NCBI RefSeq assembly: GCF_000162575.1
Contig: NZ_CM000776.2
Location: 1,531,900 to 1,595,899 of the forward strand
Source: Helicobacter canadensis MIT 98-5491
Lineage (GTDB): Bacteria; Campylobacterota; Campylobacteria; Campylobacterales; Helicobacteraceae
Length of the DNA stretch: 64,000 nucleotides
Reading direction: 5' to 3'
Each line of letters opens with the position of its first letter. The first letter of the stretch is position 1. Positions 50,962 to 59,925 of the stretch are shown one piece after another. Below the pieces are notes generated by a model. It searched no databases and was not told the origin of the DNA. It was given only the letters and a program-made list of their open reading frames with translations. Both the position numbers and the translations under genes were made by a program.

Positions 50962-51885
50962 ATGAATATCATTTTTGGACCCGTTGCTTCAAGAAGGTTT
51001 GGAGAATCGCTAGGTGTAGATCTCTCACCCCAAACTAAACAATGCAATTATGACTGTCTCTATTGCGAACTAGAGGGTAAAAAAGCTCAAGATTCTATGC
51101 AAGAAATTTTAGAAGTTGATACCATCCTAACTGCCATAAAAGAAGCTTTAGATAAATTTAAAAATATTCAATCCCTAACTATTACTGCAAATGGGGAACC
51201 TACACTCTATCCTAACTTATATGAATTAATGTTGCGACTAGAAGACATAAAAGGCGACACACAAACCCTATTGCTAACCAATGGCTCTTTACTTTGGGAT
51301 TTAAGTGTTTCTAGGGCTTGTTTGCTATTTGATAAAGTCAAATTCTCTCTTGATGCCATCTCCCAAGAAATCTTTAAAAAAATTGACAGACCCATTAAAA
51401 ATATTTCCCTAGAGCAAATCTTGCAAGGAATCTACCAATTTAGTGCAGACTTTAGCGGAGAACTTTATGCAGAAATTCTTTTTGTCAAAGGCGTGAATGA
51501 TGATCCAAAAGAAGTGCAAAAAATGGCAAGATTCCTAGCACCAATGCAACTAAAAAGACTAGACATAGGCAGTATTGATAGACCACCTGCTTACAGAGTT
51601 AATCCTATTTCACAAGAATCGCTAGAAAACTTTGAAGCAATTTTTAAAAGCTATGGCATACCTGTGTTTTTACCCAAGCGAATCACAAGCCCCAAAAAAG
51701 ACAATTTAGAACTCTCAAAAGATGAGATTCTAAAAACCCTAGCCCTGCGTCCTATGAGTAAAGCAGACATACAAAGCCTGTGGAATGAAACAAGCATTCA
51801 AAGGCTTTTAGAATTACAACAACAAGGGATTCTTTCTCTAACCAACATTAATGGAGTGGAATTTTTCAGCATCAAAAATAAATAA
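50962..51885 (+). CDS. Radical SAM protein
   Basis: A 307-residue radical SAM enzyme with the cluster motif CNYDCLYC (near residues 28-35) after FGPVASRRFGESLGVDL. It has an ITANGEPTLYPN segment and a winged-helix-like tail (LRPMSKADIQSLWNETSIQRLLELQQQGIL). Related proteins are widespread but not functionally assigned. Monocistronic, with its own promoter. Confidence 0.88.
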   Translation: MNIIFGPVASRRFGESLGVDLSPQTKQCNYDCLYCELEGKKAQDSMQEILEVDTILTAIKEALDKFKNIQSLTITANGEPTLYPNLYELMLRLEDIKGDTQTLLLTNGSLLWDLSVSRACLLFDKVKFSLDAISQEIFKKIDRPIKNISLEQILQGIYQFSADFSGELYAEILFVKGVNDDPKEVQKMARFLAPMQLKRLDIGSIDRPPAYRVNPISQESLENFEAIFKSYGIPVFLPKRITSPKKDNLELSKDEILKTLALRPMSKADIQSLWNETSIQRLLELQQQGILSLTNINGVEFFSIKNK

Positions 51886-51904
51886 ATTTAAGCCTTTTTG
51901 GAGC

Positions 51905-51910
51905 TACAAT
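51905..51910 (+). promoter_or_regulatory. Candidate promoter (TACAAT)
   Basis: AATTTAAGCCTTTTTGGAGC followed by TACAAT closely resembles the mnmA promoter region. It lies in a hairpin region after the radical SAM gene and points at a 51-codon frame. Confidence 0.4.
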
Positions 51911-51914
51911 AAAC

Positions 51915-52070
51915 TTGCTTAAATTATTTTTGATTGCAAATAAAAATAAATTATTTTCTATCGAGGATCTTACATTAATCCTTTTTGGAGTTGGTGCAAT
52001 TCTTATATTGATCGCTTTTTTCACCTTCAAAAAAATCAACACACTACAAAATCATAATGCAAACACATAA
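51915..52070 (+). CDS. Possible small single-span membrane protein
   Basis: 51 codons from TTG: a short basic N terminus, a strong hydrophobic span (LTLILFGVGAILILIAFFTF) and a polar tail. No good ribosome-binding site is seen. The start lies in the arm of an AATTTAAGC/GCTTAAATT hairpin that could instead be a terminator. The 3' end overlaps the convergent murJ gene by 19 bases. Confidence 0.35.
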   Translation: MLKLFLIANKNKLFSIEDLTLILFGVGAILILIAFFTFKKINTLQNHNANT

Positions 52071-53461
52071 GATTTAAAAAGCCAAATAAGCATAGATTCC
52101 AAAGACAATAAAACAAAAATATAAAAAGCCCATCGAGGCTTCTTTAGAATCTCTACAAATCTCCCCCAACCAAAATAATGCAAGGTTAGAAAAAACACAA
52201 AAAAACCACTAATACTTCCCGCTATTGCCAAACCAACCGCGCCATAAAACCGCATTAACACAAGCGAACAAATTGTCCCAACACCCAAAGAAAATGCGGT
52301 GATTTTCGCTGCTAGGGCTTGTTTGTTTTGTGAATAAAGCCACAAAGAAAAGATTCTAGAAAGCCCAAAAGGCAAAAGCCCAAGCATATAAGCGCTAAAA
52401 ACCGCCGCTGTCTCTAGCGTATCCTCACGCCCAAACTGCCCCCTCTCAAACAAAAGCCAAATAATTTCATTTTGCAACAAAACCCCGCCAATCACACAAG
52501 CCCCAAGCAAAAAGCACAAAAGCCAAAAAGAACGAGAAAGCTCCCTTAGGGCTTTTGATTCTTCCTTTTCTTTGAGATATTTAGCAACCAAGGGAAAAAG
52601 TGCTGTGGAAGTTGCTATGGCAAAAATCGCTAGGGGAAGCTGAAAGATTCTATTTGCATAATACAAATACGAAATCGACCCACTTGTCAAAAAAGATGCC
52701 AAAAGCGTATCAATAAAAGAAGCTAGTTGTGCACTAGAACTCCCAACCATTGCAGGAAAAAATTGCTTATAAAAGGATTTCACACTAGCATTGACTGCTT
52801 CTTTTTTACTCTCTAATTCCCTAAATCCAACACACAAAAGCCTAAAAAACTTCAATCTCCACATCGGATAAAAATGCAATAAAATCTGTGCCACTCCACC
52901 GGCTAAAACTCCATAACTAAGCCACAAAACTGCTTCATAAGCAGGACTATTGCGTGCTAAAAACAAAGCCACAATCATTGCCAAATTTAAAAGTGCCGGA
53001 GAATACGCCCACGCGGTGAAATTTTGCTTATATTGTAACATTGCCCCCAAAAAAGTTACCACAAAAACCAAAAGTAAATACCAAAAATTAATCGCTACCA
53101 AAGGTGCTGCAAGCACGATATTCTCATCACTAAACCCATAAGCCAAAACCTTAGTAACTTCTTTTTGAAAGCCCCAAACTAGCATTGATAAAACAAATAA
53201 GATTCCGCAAAAAACTGCAAGAATCTTTAAAGCAAATCCACCGCGGAATCGTGCTTGAAAAAAACTAGGCAAAAAAGCTTGATTGAATGCCCCTTCACCA
53301 AAAATTCTCCTAAAAAGATTAGGCAATTTAAAAGCTACAAAAAAAATATCGCTATAAATCCCAGCTCCAAGAGTGCTAGCTGTCATTAAATCCCGGATAA
53401 ATCCTAAGATTCTTGAAGTTAAGATTCCACTGCTATTAGTTAAAAAAGCTCTTAAAAACAT
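52052..53461 (-). CDS. murJ: Lipid II flippase MurJ
   Basis: Moves lipid II across the inner membrane for peptidoglycan synthesis. 469 residues with about 13-14 membrane spans, starting with the MurJ signature GILTSRILGFIRDLMTASTLGAG and FRRIFGEGAFNQAFLP. Arg residues expected in the central cavity are present in these N-terminal helices. Length is as in H. pylori. It is divergent from the FapA-type gene. Confidence 0.94.
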   Translation of the reverse strand: MFLRAFLTNSSGILTSRILGFIRDLMTASTLGAGIYSDIFFVAFKLPNLFRRIFGEGAFNQAFLPSFFQARFRGGFALKILAVFCGILFVLSMLVWGFQKEVTKVLAYGFSDENIVLAAPLVAINFWYLLLVFVVTFLGAMLQYKQNFTAWAYSPALLNLAMIVALFLARNSPAYEAVLWLSYGVLAGGVAQILLHFYPMWRLKFFRLLCVGFRELESKKEAVNASVKSFYKQFFPAMVGSSSAQLASFIDTLLASFLTSGSISYLYYANRIFQLPLAIFAIATSTALFPLVAKYLKEKEESKALRELSRSFWLLCFLLGACVIGGVLLQNEIIWLLFERGQFGREDTLETAAVFSAYMLGLLPFGLSRIFSLWLYSQNKQALAAKITAFSLGVGTICSLVLMRFYGAVGLAIAGSISGFFVFFLTLHYFGWGRFVEILKKPRWAFYIFVLLSLESMLIWLFKSYVFAL

Positions 53462-53501
53462 TTGTCATTCTCTTTATGTAATCTTTTTCTTATGGGGTTT
53501 T

Positions 53502-53510
53502 TGATAAAAT
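53502..53510 (+). promoter_or_regulatory. Extended -10 before the FapA-type gene (TGATAAAAT)
   Basis: Extended -10, 34 bases before the ATG at 53545, with T-rich upstream sequence. It may drive 53545 through tilS. Confidence 0.5.
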
Positions 53511-53544
53511 AGGGCAATATTTTTACATAAAAAGCTTTTAGAAT

Positions 53545-55332
53545 ATGTTAAAAAAAGATTTAAACTCATTTAGACCTTATTATATCAATGAATGCGAGGA
53601 TATTAAATTTGCTTTTAAACAAATTGCCTCTCAATTAAATTGCAATTTAGATTCGCTTGATTTTGAATTACGCGGAATCACAACCTATGTCAAAAAAACT
53701 TACGATTACTCTCCCCAACCGCTAAAAGAAAGCGAAACCGATAGTTTTTTAAGTCATTATAACAATCTCTTAGAGCCTAATCTTATTATCTCTCAACGCT
53801 ACTCCATTCTTATTTTCAAAAAAGAAAAGAAAGAAACTCGATTCCATATGCTCACTGATAAATCTTTTTCTCAAGCTTTTTTAGTGTTTCGTGCAGGATT
53901 TGTGTTTAACCCACAAGAATTTGAAAATCTCTATCTCCAAATCAAAAAATTCAAGGCGTGGAATCGCATTTTATTTTTCAAAGAAGAGGAAGAAAAGAAG
54001 GCTTTAAAAGGGTTTTTAAATACTTTAGAATACCCGCTAAAACAAGAAGTTAATTATCTACTCTCTCAAAGCTTTGGCTACATTCCACCAAGTGAGAGTT
54101 CGCTTGAATTCAAAAAAGAAGTAACTCAAAATTTCCAAACGCTTATAGCCAATGAAATCATTTGCATCTTTCACAAAGCCACCAAAGGAAAGCCTGGCAG
54201 AAATATCCGTGGCGAATATATTATTCCTGAAAATCCAAAAACCCTTGATCAGCCCTGCACACTTAAATTTGATCCTGATAGCATTAAACCTGTAGAAACT
54301 CCCCTAGAGATTCGCTATCTTACTGCAATTGGAGGAATTTTAAAATACGAAGACAACTATCTCTATATAGAAAATACCCTAGAAACTAAAGAGGTCAATC
54401 TCAAAACCACTGGATCACTTATTGGCAAGATTGAAAGTGGGACAGAAATCAATATCACTGAAACTGATTCACTCAAAGAAGCACTTGGACAGGGTATGAA
54501 AGTCCAAGCCTCCAAAATCAATATCCAAGGCAATGTCGGAGCCAATGCACAAATTAATGCCAATGAAGTTTTTATCGGAGGATTCACACATCAAGATTCT
54601 AAAATCTATGCCACAACAGCCACTATCAAAAACCACAAAGGTTATCTCCAAGCCAAAAATGTCAAAATAAAAACTTTAGAGACTGGAATCATTGAAGCCC
54701 AAAGGGTAGAAGTGGAACAAATGTATGGAGGCAAAATTTATGCAGAAGAAATCATTATCCAAACCCTACATTCAAACGCCTTTTTATACGCTACTAAAAG
54801 CATTGAAGTTTCCCTTATGCAAAAGGGCGAAAACCGATTCTATATCGCTGCTAATTATAGCCTAGAGAACAAGGCACTATACCAAAAGCTTTTAGACCAA
54901 AAAGATTCTTCAATTAAAGAAGCTATTTTGCTCACCAAAGAGCTAAAAGTTGAAAGTTTAGAACTGCAAAAAATCAAAAATACTGCCGATGAAATGCGAA
55001 AGATTCTAATCCATTACAAAAACACCAATACAAATCCTCCAAGCTATTTGCTTGCCAAATTTGAAGAATACCACACACGAGTAATCGCACTCAAAGAAAA
55101 AAGAGCAAAAATCAATACTCTAAGCGAGCTCTCAAAACAAGCCTATAACGCTTTAAACAGGCTTGATTCTGCCACTAAAGATGGCACTATTGTCGTGCAA
55201 AGTGGTTGGGTGGGATACAATGAAATTCATTATGTTTTCTACTCTCCCAAAAAAGAATTTATGCTAATCCCTAAAATGGGAGAGCCCTCAAAAGTTATTT
55301 TTAAAAATGATAAAATCCATTTAGTTTTATAG
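53545..55332 (+). CDS. FapA/DUF342 family protein
   Basis: A 595-residue cytoplasmic protein of the flagellar-assembly-protein-A/DUF342 type. The KPGRNIRGEYI motif lies near residue 215. A long right-handed-helix-like region of short repeats follows (GSLIGKIESGTEINI.., VGANAQINANEVFIGG), then a coiled coil (about 450-540). The family is linked to polar flagellar placement or surface polysaccharide in other bacteria; the role here is uncertain. It lies in a plus-strand run with ruvA, rimO and tilS. Confidence 0.82.
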   Translation: MLKKDLNSFRPYYINECEDIKFAFKQIASQLNCNLDSLDFELRGITTYVKKTYDYSPQPLKESETDSFLSHYNNLLEPNLIISQRYSILIFKKEKKETRFHMLTDKSFSQAFLVFRAGFVFNPQEFENLYLQIKKFKAWNRILFFKEEEEKKALKGFLNTLEYPLKQEVNYLLSQSFGYIPPSESSLEFKKEVTQNFQTLIANEIICIFHKATKGKPGRNIRGEYIIPENPKTLDQPCTLKFDPDSIKPVETPLEIRYLTAIGGILKYEDNYLYIENTLETKEVNLKTTGSLIGKIESGTEINITETDSLKEALGQGMKVQASKINIQGNVGANAQINANEVFIGGFTHQDSKIYATTATIKNHKGYLQAKNVKIKTLETGIIEAQRVEVEQMYGGKIYAEEIIIQTLHSNAFLYATKSIEVSLMQKGENRFYIAANYSLENKALYQKLLDQKDSSIKEAILLTKELKVESLELQKIKNTADEMRKILIHYKNTNTNPPSYLLAKFEEYHTRVIALKEKRAKINTLSELSKQAYNALNRLDSATKDGTIVVQSGWVGYNEIHYVFYSPKKEFMLIPKMGEPSKVIFKNDKIHLVL

Positions 55333-55340
55333 GAGACAAA

Positions 55341-55916
55341 ATGATTATTGCCCTAGAAGGAAAAATCTTCGCCAAAGAACCCACTAAAATAGCAATCAAT
55401 TGCACTGGAGTTGTCTATGAAGTTTTTATCTCTTTACAAACAAGTAATCAAATCACTCAAAACAAAGGCGATTCTATTACGCTGCTAACCACACACATTA
55501 TTCGCGAAGACGTACAAAATCTCTTTGGCTTTTTAGAATCTAGTGAAAAAAAACTCTTTGATACACTCATTAAAATTAATGGCGTAGGTCCCAAAGTTGC
55601 TATGGCGATTCTCTCTACCTACACACCACAAACTTTTGCTAAAGTGGTAGAGGGCAATGACATTAAATCCATGCAAAGAGTGCCCGGAATTGGTCCAAAA
55701 AGTGCAGGGAGAATCCTAGTAGAACTCTCTGGCTGGTCGCTAGAGCTAAGCCAAAATGAGACAAATCACAAAGATTCAGATTATAATCAAGTTATTCTAG
55801 CCCTTGAATCGCTAGGCTATAAAAATGATATTATTCAAAAAGCCATTAAAGGTTTAGAAAAAAATGAGGTGGGGCAAATGGTTAAAGCCGCACTTAAAAA
55901 AATACAAGGTTTATAA
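55341..55916 (+). CDS. ruvA: Holliday junction DNA helicase subunit RuvA
   Basis: Binds four-way DNA junctions and loads RuvB for branch migration. The 191 residues show the N-terminal OB fold (IALEGKIFAKEPTKIAINCTGVVYEV) and helix-hairpin-helix motifs LIKINGVGPKVAMAIL and MQRVPGIGPKSAGRILVEL. The C-terminal three-helix domain ends near LKKIQGL. It starts eight bases after the FapA-type gene. Confidence 0.95.
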   Translation: MIIALEGKIFAKEPTKIAINCTGVVYEVFISLQTSNQITQNKGDSITLLTTHIIREDVQNLFGFLESSEKKLFDTLIKINGVGPKVAMAILSTYTPQTFAKVVEGNDIKSMQRVPGIGPKSAGRILVELSGWSLELSQNETNHKDSDYNQVILALESLGYKNDIIQKAIKGLEKNEVGQMVKAALKKIQGL

Positions 55917-55917
55917 A

Positions 55918-57249
55918 ATGCAAAAAAAACTTCATCTTATTTCATTAGGTTGCACTAAAAATCTCGTTGATAGTGAGGTTATGCTAGGCAAACTTAGCGA
56001 ATATGAAAACACACAAGAAATCAATGAAGCCGATGTGGTTATTGTCAATACTTGTGGATTCATCGAAGCAGCAAAAAAAGAAAGTATCCAAACGCTACTA
56101 GAAGCCCTAGAAACAAAAAAACAAGGGGCAATTCTAGTAGCTAGTGGCTGTCTTAGCGAACGCTATGCTAAGGAATTAAAAGAAGAGATTCCTGAACTTG
56201 ATATTATCACTGGCGTGGGAGATTATGACAAGATTGACAAAATGATAGAAGAACGCCAAAAAGGAGAGAAAATCCTCTCTAATGCAAAGGGAGTCTTTTT
56301 GGCAGATGAAACCAACAAGCGAATCATTAGTGGATCAAAAATACACGCTTACATCAAACTCTCAGAGGGCTGTAATCAAAAATGCAGCTTTTGTGCTATT
56401 CCAAGCTTTAAGGGCAAATTGCATTCACGCACACTTGAATCCACTCTAAAAGAAGTGCGCAATCTTGCCTCTCAAGGCTATAGTGATTTTACCTTTATTT
56501 CTCAAGATTCTAGCTCTTATTTACGCGACTTAGGGATTAAAGATGGACTAGTGGAGCTTATTAGTGGCATTGAAGATTTAGCTAAAGAGGGAGTGAATAT
56601 TAAAAGTGCGAGAATCCTTTATCTCTACCCTGCCACCACCTCTAAAAAGCTTATTCAAAAAATCATTGATTCGCCAATTTTTCACAATTACTTTGATATG
56701 CCCTTGCAACATGCCTCCCAAAAAGTGCTTAAGACTATGGGTAGGAATGGAGAATTTATGGAGCTATTAGAAATGATGCGAAAAGCTCCAAATAGCTTTG
56801 TTAGAACTAGCTTTATTTTAGGGCATCCTGGTGAGGGAGAAGAAGAATTTGAAGAACTTTGTCAATTAATAGAAAATTTTTCTTTTGATCGAATCAATTT
56901 CTTTGCTTACTCCAAAGAAGAAGGAACAAAAAGTGCCACAATGGAACAAATCCCTAGCAAAACAATTCATTCAAGGTTAAAGAAAATCAATAAAATCTTT
57001 ACAAGCCAATACCAACAAAATCTTAAAAAATTAAAAGGTGCAGAAGTTACAGCACTTATTGAGGGCAAATCCAAAGAACACGAATTTTTCTATGCTGGGC
57101 GTGAGTTAAGATTTGCCCCTGAAATTGATGGGGAAATTTTAATTAATGACAAAACCATTGATGAAGAAATCACAAGTGGTTATTACAAAGTAAAAATCAC
57201 CGAAATCGCAGGGGAAGATATTTTAGGTTGCGTGATTGGAAAAGCCTAA
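55918..57249 (+). CDS. rimO: Ribosomal protein S12 methylthiotransferase
   Basis: Radical SAM enzyme that methylthiolates Asp88/89 of ribosomal protein S12. The 443 residues contain the UPF0004 domain (LISLGCTKNLVDSEVMLG), the radical SAM triad CNQKCSFC in LSEGCNQKCSFCAIPSFKG, and a C-terminal TRAM-like domain. ATG at 55918, just after the ruvA stop, is the natural start. It overlaps tilS by 14 bases. Confidence 0.95.
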   Translation: MQKKLHLISLGCTKNLVDSEVMLGKLSEYENTQEINEADVVIVNTCGFIEAAKKESIQTLLEALETKKQGAILVASGCLSERYAKELKEEIPELDIITGVGDYDKIDKMIEERQKGEKILSNAKGVFLADETNKRIISGSKIHAYIKLSEGCNQKCSFCAIPSFKGKLHSRTLESTLKEVRNLASQGYSDFTFISQDSSSYLRDLGIKDGLVELISGIEDLAKEGVNIKSARILYLYPATTSKKLIQKIIDSPIFHNYFDMPLQHASQKVLKTMGRNGEFMELLEMMRKAPNSFVRTSFILGHPGEGEEEFEELCQLIENFSFDRINFFAYSKEEGTKSATMEQIPSKTIHSRLKKINKIFTSQYQQNLKKLKGAEVTALIEGKSKEHEFFYAGRELRFAPEIDGEILINDKTIDEEITSGYYKVKITEIAGEDILGCVIGKA

Positions 57250-58225
57250 ATTAGAATTTTTAGAAGAATTAAAAGGTGCAAAAAATCTCCTTGCTTTTTC
57301 AGGGGGATTAGATTCAACAGCACTTTATTTTCTGCTTAAAAGCTATGGAATTGCCTTTGATATAGCAATAGTGGATTATGGAATAAGACAACAATCACAC
57401 CTAGAAATCTCAAGAGCAAAAACACTCTGCTTTTGGGATAACAAACAATGCTACACACTCAAAGCTCCAAAAATCAATAAAAACTTTGAAGCAAATGCAA
57501 GGGCGATTCGTTATGATTTTTTTACCTCTTTAGTCTCTCAAAATTCCTATCAAAATCTTATTTTAGCCCACCAACTCAATGATAATTTAGAATGGTTTTT
57601 AATGCAATTTTGCAAAGGAACTAGTATAGAAAATATGCAAATACCCCCCAAAAGCCTCTTTTGGAAACAAAATCAAAAAACCTGCTACATTCTCCGCCCT
57701 ATGATTTTTCTACCAAGAATCACGCTTCAAATGTATTTGCAAACCCATAAAATCTTTTATTTTGAAGATTCTAGCAATGCAGATACCGCCTATAAGCGAA
57801 ATTATTTTAGAAAATATTTTGCCAACCCTCTCATTCAAAATTTCCAAGGCGGAATTCAATTTAGCCTAGAACTCCTTGCAAAAGAGCATTCCAAGACAGA
57901 TTTAGAAGACTTAGGAGGTTTTTTTGTCTTTAAACACAATGCCCTTAGTCTCTATTATATCGACAAGGCTTCCAAGAAACTAGGCTACTGCCTAAGCAAA
58001 ATCCAAAAACAGCAATGCCAAACCCACCTAACTCAACAAGAATTTTCTATCGTTTTAGGCGGCAAAATCGCCCTAGAAAAATCCCAAAATCAAATCTGTA
58101 TTTTTCCCTACACGCATTATAAACTCACCAAAGCCCAAAAGGAAACTTTCCGCAAAAATAAAATCCCAAAAAAATTTCGCTTCTTTTTAGCCAAAAAGGG
58201 ATTGATTGATTTTACCTTATTCTAA
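57236..58225 (+). CDS. tilS: tRNA(Ile)-lysidine synthase
   Basis: Converts C34 of tRNA-Ile(CAU) to lysidine so that it reads AUA. The 329 residues have the PP-loop FSGGLDST near 21-28 and the middle-region motifs AHQLNDNLEWFLMQFCKGT and EDSSNADTAYKRNYFRKYF. The C-terminal domain is short, as in Helicobacter. The start is TTG at 57236, inside rimO; no ATG lies nearby in frame. An AT-rich genome with many AUA codons needs this enzyme. Confidence 0.92.
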   Translation: MEKPKLEFLEELKGAKNLLAFSGGLDSTALYFLLKSYGIAFDIAIVDYGIRQQSHLEISRAKTLCFWDNKQCYTLKAPKINKNFEANARAIRYDFFTSLVSQNSYQNLILAHQLNDNLEWFLMQFCKGTSIENMQIPPKSLFWKQNQKTCYILRPMIFLPRITLQMYLQTHKIFYFEDSSNADTAYKRNYFRKYFANPLIQNFQGGIQFSLELLAKEHSKTDLEDLGGFFVFKHNALSLYYIDKASKKLGYCLSKIQKQQCQTHLTQQEFSIVLGGKIALEKSQNQICIFPYTHYKLTKAQKETFRKNKIPKKFRFFLAKKGLIDFTLF

Positions 58226-58245
58226 AATTTCTATAAACCAAAAAA

Positions 58246-58254
58246 TGCTAAAAT
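58246..58254 (+). promoter_or_regulatory. Extended -10 (TGCTAAAAT) before the 79-aa gene
   Basis: Extended -10, 30 bases before the ATG at 58285. It is identical to the tracrRNA promoter core. Confidence 0.5.
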
Positions 58255-58284
58255 CTAATTATCAACCAAAAAAGAAAGGCAACA

Positions 58285-58524
58285 ATGTTTGAACGAATTG
58301 ATTCTCTGCTAAAAAAAATCGAAGAAGCACAAGCCGAAATAGAATTTCTCCTAAGATTGGCTAAAATTTCTTTTGTGGATTATGTTATGATAAAGCGTGG
58401 CTCTCAAGATATGCCACCCTCACTAGATATGTGGAATCTCCAACAAATCGATGAAGAAGTCTCCAAGCTCAAAGAAGCCATTGATAGTCTCAATAAAATC
58501 AAAAAAGAAGTGCTAACTTGGTAA
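58285..58524 (+). CDS. Small helical hypothetical protein
   Basis: 79 residues, charged and helical over its length (IDSLLKKIEEAQAEIEFLLRLAKI..), likely coiled coil. AGAAAGGC upstream and an extended -10 promoter support expression. Its 3' end overlaps the convergent bcp gene by 12 bases. No family recognised. Confidence 0.72.
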   Translation: MFERIDSLLKKIEEAQAEIEFLLRLAKISFVDYVMIKRGSQDMPPSLDMWNLQQIDEEVSKLKEAIDSLNKIKKEVLTW

Positions 58525-58992
58525 GTTTTGCAATTCTTTTAATTTCTCTTTGATTGCTTCAATATGTCCTTTTACCTTGACATTTTTCCAAATAAATGCA
58601 ATTTTTCCTTGAGGATTAATAATAAAAGTTGATCGAATAACCCCCTCATATTCTTTACCATAAAGCTTCTTTGGACCCCAAGCCCCATAAGCTTTTAAAA
58701 CATTTTTGCTAGTATCGCTTAGCAATGTAAAATTCAATTTCTCTTTTTCTATAAAGCTTTGATGAGATTTGACACTATCAGGACTAATACCCAAAACAAC
58801 CGCACTTAAATCATTTAATTCCGACAAATTATCCCGAAAATCACAAGCTTCTTTGGTGCAACCTGGCGTTTTGTCTTTAGGATAAAAATACAAAATTACC
58901 CAACTTCCACCAAAATCTTGCAAAGAAATTTCAGCATTATCTTGATTGGGCAAACTAAAATTAGGGGCTTGAGCATTGATTGATAATTCCAT
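58513..58992 (-). CDS. bcp: Thioredoxin-dependent peroxiredoxin (Bcp/PrxQ)
   Basis: Reduces hydrogen peroxide and organic peroxides in the cytoplasm. The 159 residues show APNFSLPNQD and the active-site YPKDKTPGCTKEACDFRD. The peroxidatic Cys lies in PGCTKEAC with the resolving Cys five residues later, and RSTFIINPQGKI follows. Possibly the last gene of the minus-strand run from 63310. Confidence 0.94.
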   Translation of the reverse strand: MELSINAQAPNFSLPNQDNAEISLQDFGGSWVILYFYPKDKTPGCTKEACDFRDNLSELNDLSAVVLGISPDSVKSHQSFIEKEKLNFTLLSDTSKNVLKAYGAWGPKKLYGKEYEGVIRSTFIINPQGKIAFIWKNVKVKGHIEAIKEKLKELQNLPS

Positions 58993-59017
58993 ACTATTCC
59001 TTTATTTTTTTGTGATT

Positions 59018-59353
59018 CTAACAAATTTTATGACTAATTTGCATCGCTACTTTACAATCTTCAAAAATCTCTAATTTAGTGATAGTAATTTTATAGCTTT
59101 GAATCTGCGAAAATCGCTTTGGAATCTCTTTAGAAAAATACTCTAAGGCTTCTTCTAATAGCCCAAATTCATTCAAAAAAGCCTCTTTAAAAAACTCCCT
59201 TAACTCACGATAATCCAAAAAAGATTCCCCTTGATTCTTAAAATAGCAAAACTCCCCTTCTAGCTTAATCTTTTGCCTCTTTTCCCTCTCAAAAGGTAAA
59301 ATCCCAATCACAACCTCCAAAATCCAATCTTCTAAAAAAATCACATATTCCAT
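59018..59353 (-). CDS. folB: Dihydroneopterin aldolase-like protein
   Basis: Folate-pathway enzyme releasing glycolaldehyde from dihydroneopterin. The 111 residues follow the FolB pattern: VVIGILPFEREKRQKI near the N terminus, LDYRELREFF in the middle and SYKITITKLE near the end. Sequence is divergent from textbook FolB, so moderate certainty. It is 11 bases downstream of the lipoprotein gene in the same run. Confidence 0.75.
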   Translation of the reverse strand: MEYVIFLEDWILEVVIGILPFEREKRQKIKLEGEFCYFKNQGESFLDYRELREFFKEAFLNEFGLLEEALEYFSKEIPKRFSQIQSYKITITKLEIFEDCKVAMQISHKIC

Positions 59354-59364
59354 ATAAATTTACT

Positions 59365-59916
59365 CTACATTTGCAAAAAAGCTTGAAAATATCCATCCAA
59401 GATTACTGCATTCATTGTTTTAATAATCTCTTGAAAATCTCCCTCTGGCACTACTTCATCGCGATAAATCCATAAAGTCTTTGAAACTTTGGCATTTTTT
59501 TGTAACTTTGCCTCAAAAAGCACACGATTAGAAACCTCATCATAAGAAAAATCTAGCACATACAGCTTCAGAGAATCTCTTGCCAAATCCTTACTTTCTA
59601 CCAAATTTATACAACTTTGGTGAGCTGCTTTTAACATTAAAGAATCAAGCATATCAGGTAAAGATTCTATCCATTGATTCTTTGCAAAATAGGCAACCTC
59701 ATTAGGTGATTGCCTATAAGCAATTTTCTGTGTATTGATTTTTTCTACCGCCTCGACACCCAACCAATGATAAACTTGAATACTTTTACAATTCACTTCC
59801 TTATAAGGAATTTCCAATTGATAATAACTCACAGGCAAAACCTCTTTGCTAATACAACCACTAAAGATTACCCCCAAAATAATTCCTAAAATAATATTTT
59901 TTAATCTTATTTTCAT
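59365..59916 (-). CDS. ABC-type transport auxiliary lipoprotein (PqiC-like)
   Basis: 183 residues with a lipoprotein signal (IILGIILGVIFSGC, lipid-attached Cys21). The mature domain resembles the ABC_trans_aux/PqiC family: YYQLEIPY, VAYFAKNQWIESLPDML and DVLD/LYVLDFSY-type strands. Such outer-membrane lipoproteins partner MCE proteins in lipid transport. Its place right after the MCE gene supports this. Confidence 0.82.
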   Translation of the reverse strand: MKIRLKNIILGIILGVIFSGCISKEVLPVSYYQLEIPYKEVNCKSIQVYHWLGVEAVEKINTQKIAYRQSPNEVAYFAKNQWIESLPDMLDSLMLKAAHQSCINLVESKDLARDSLKLYVLDFSYDEVSNRVLFEAKLQKNAKVSKTLWIYRDEVVPEGDFQEIIKTMNAVILDGYFQAFLQM

Positions 59917-59925
59917 TGCACTCCT

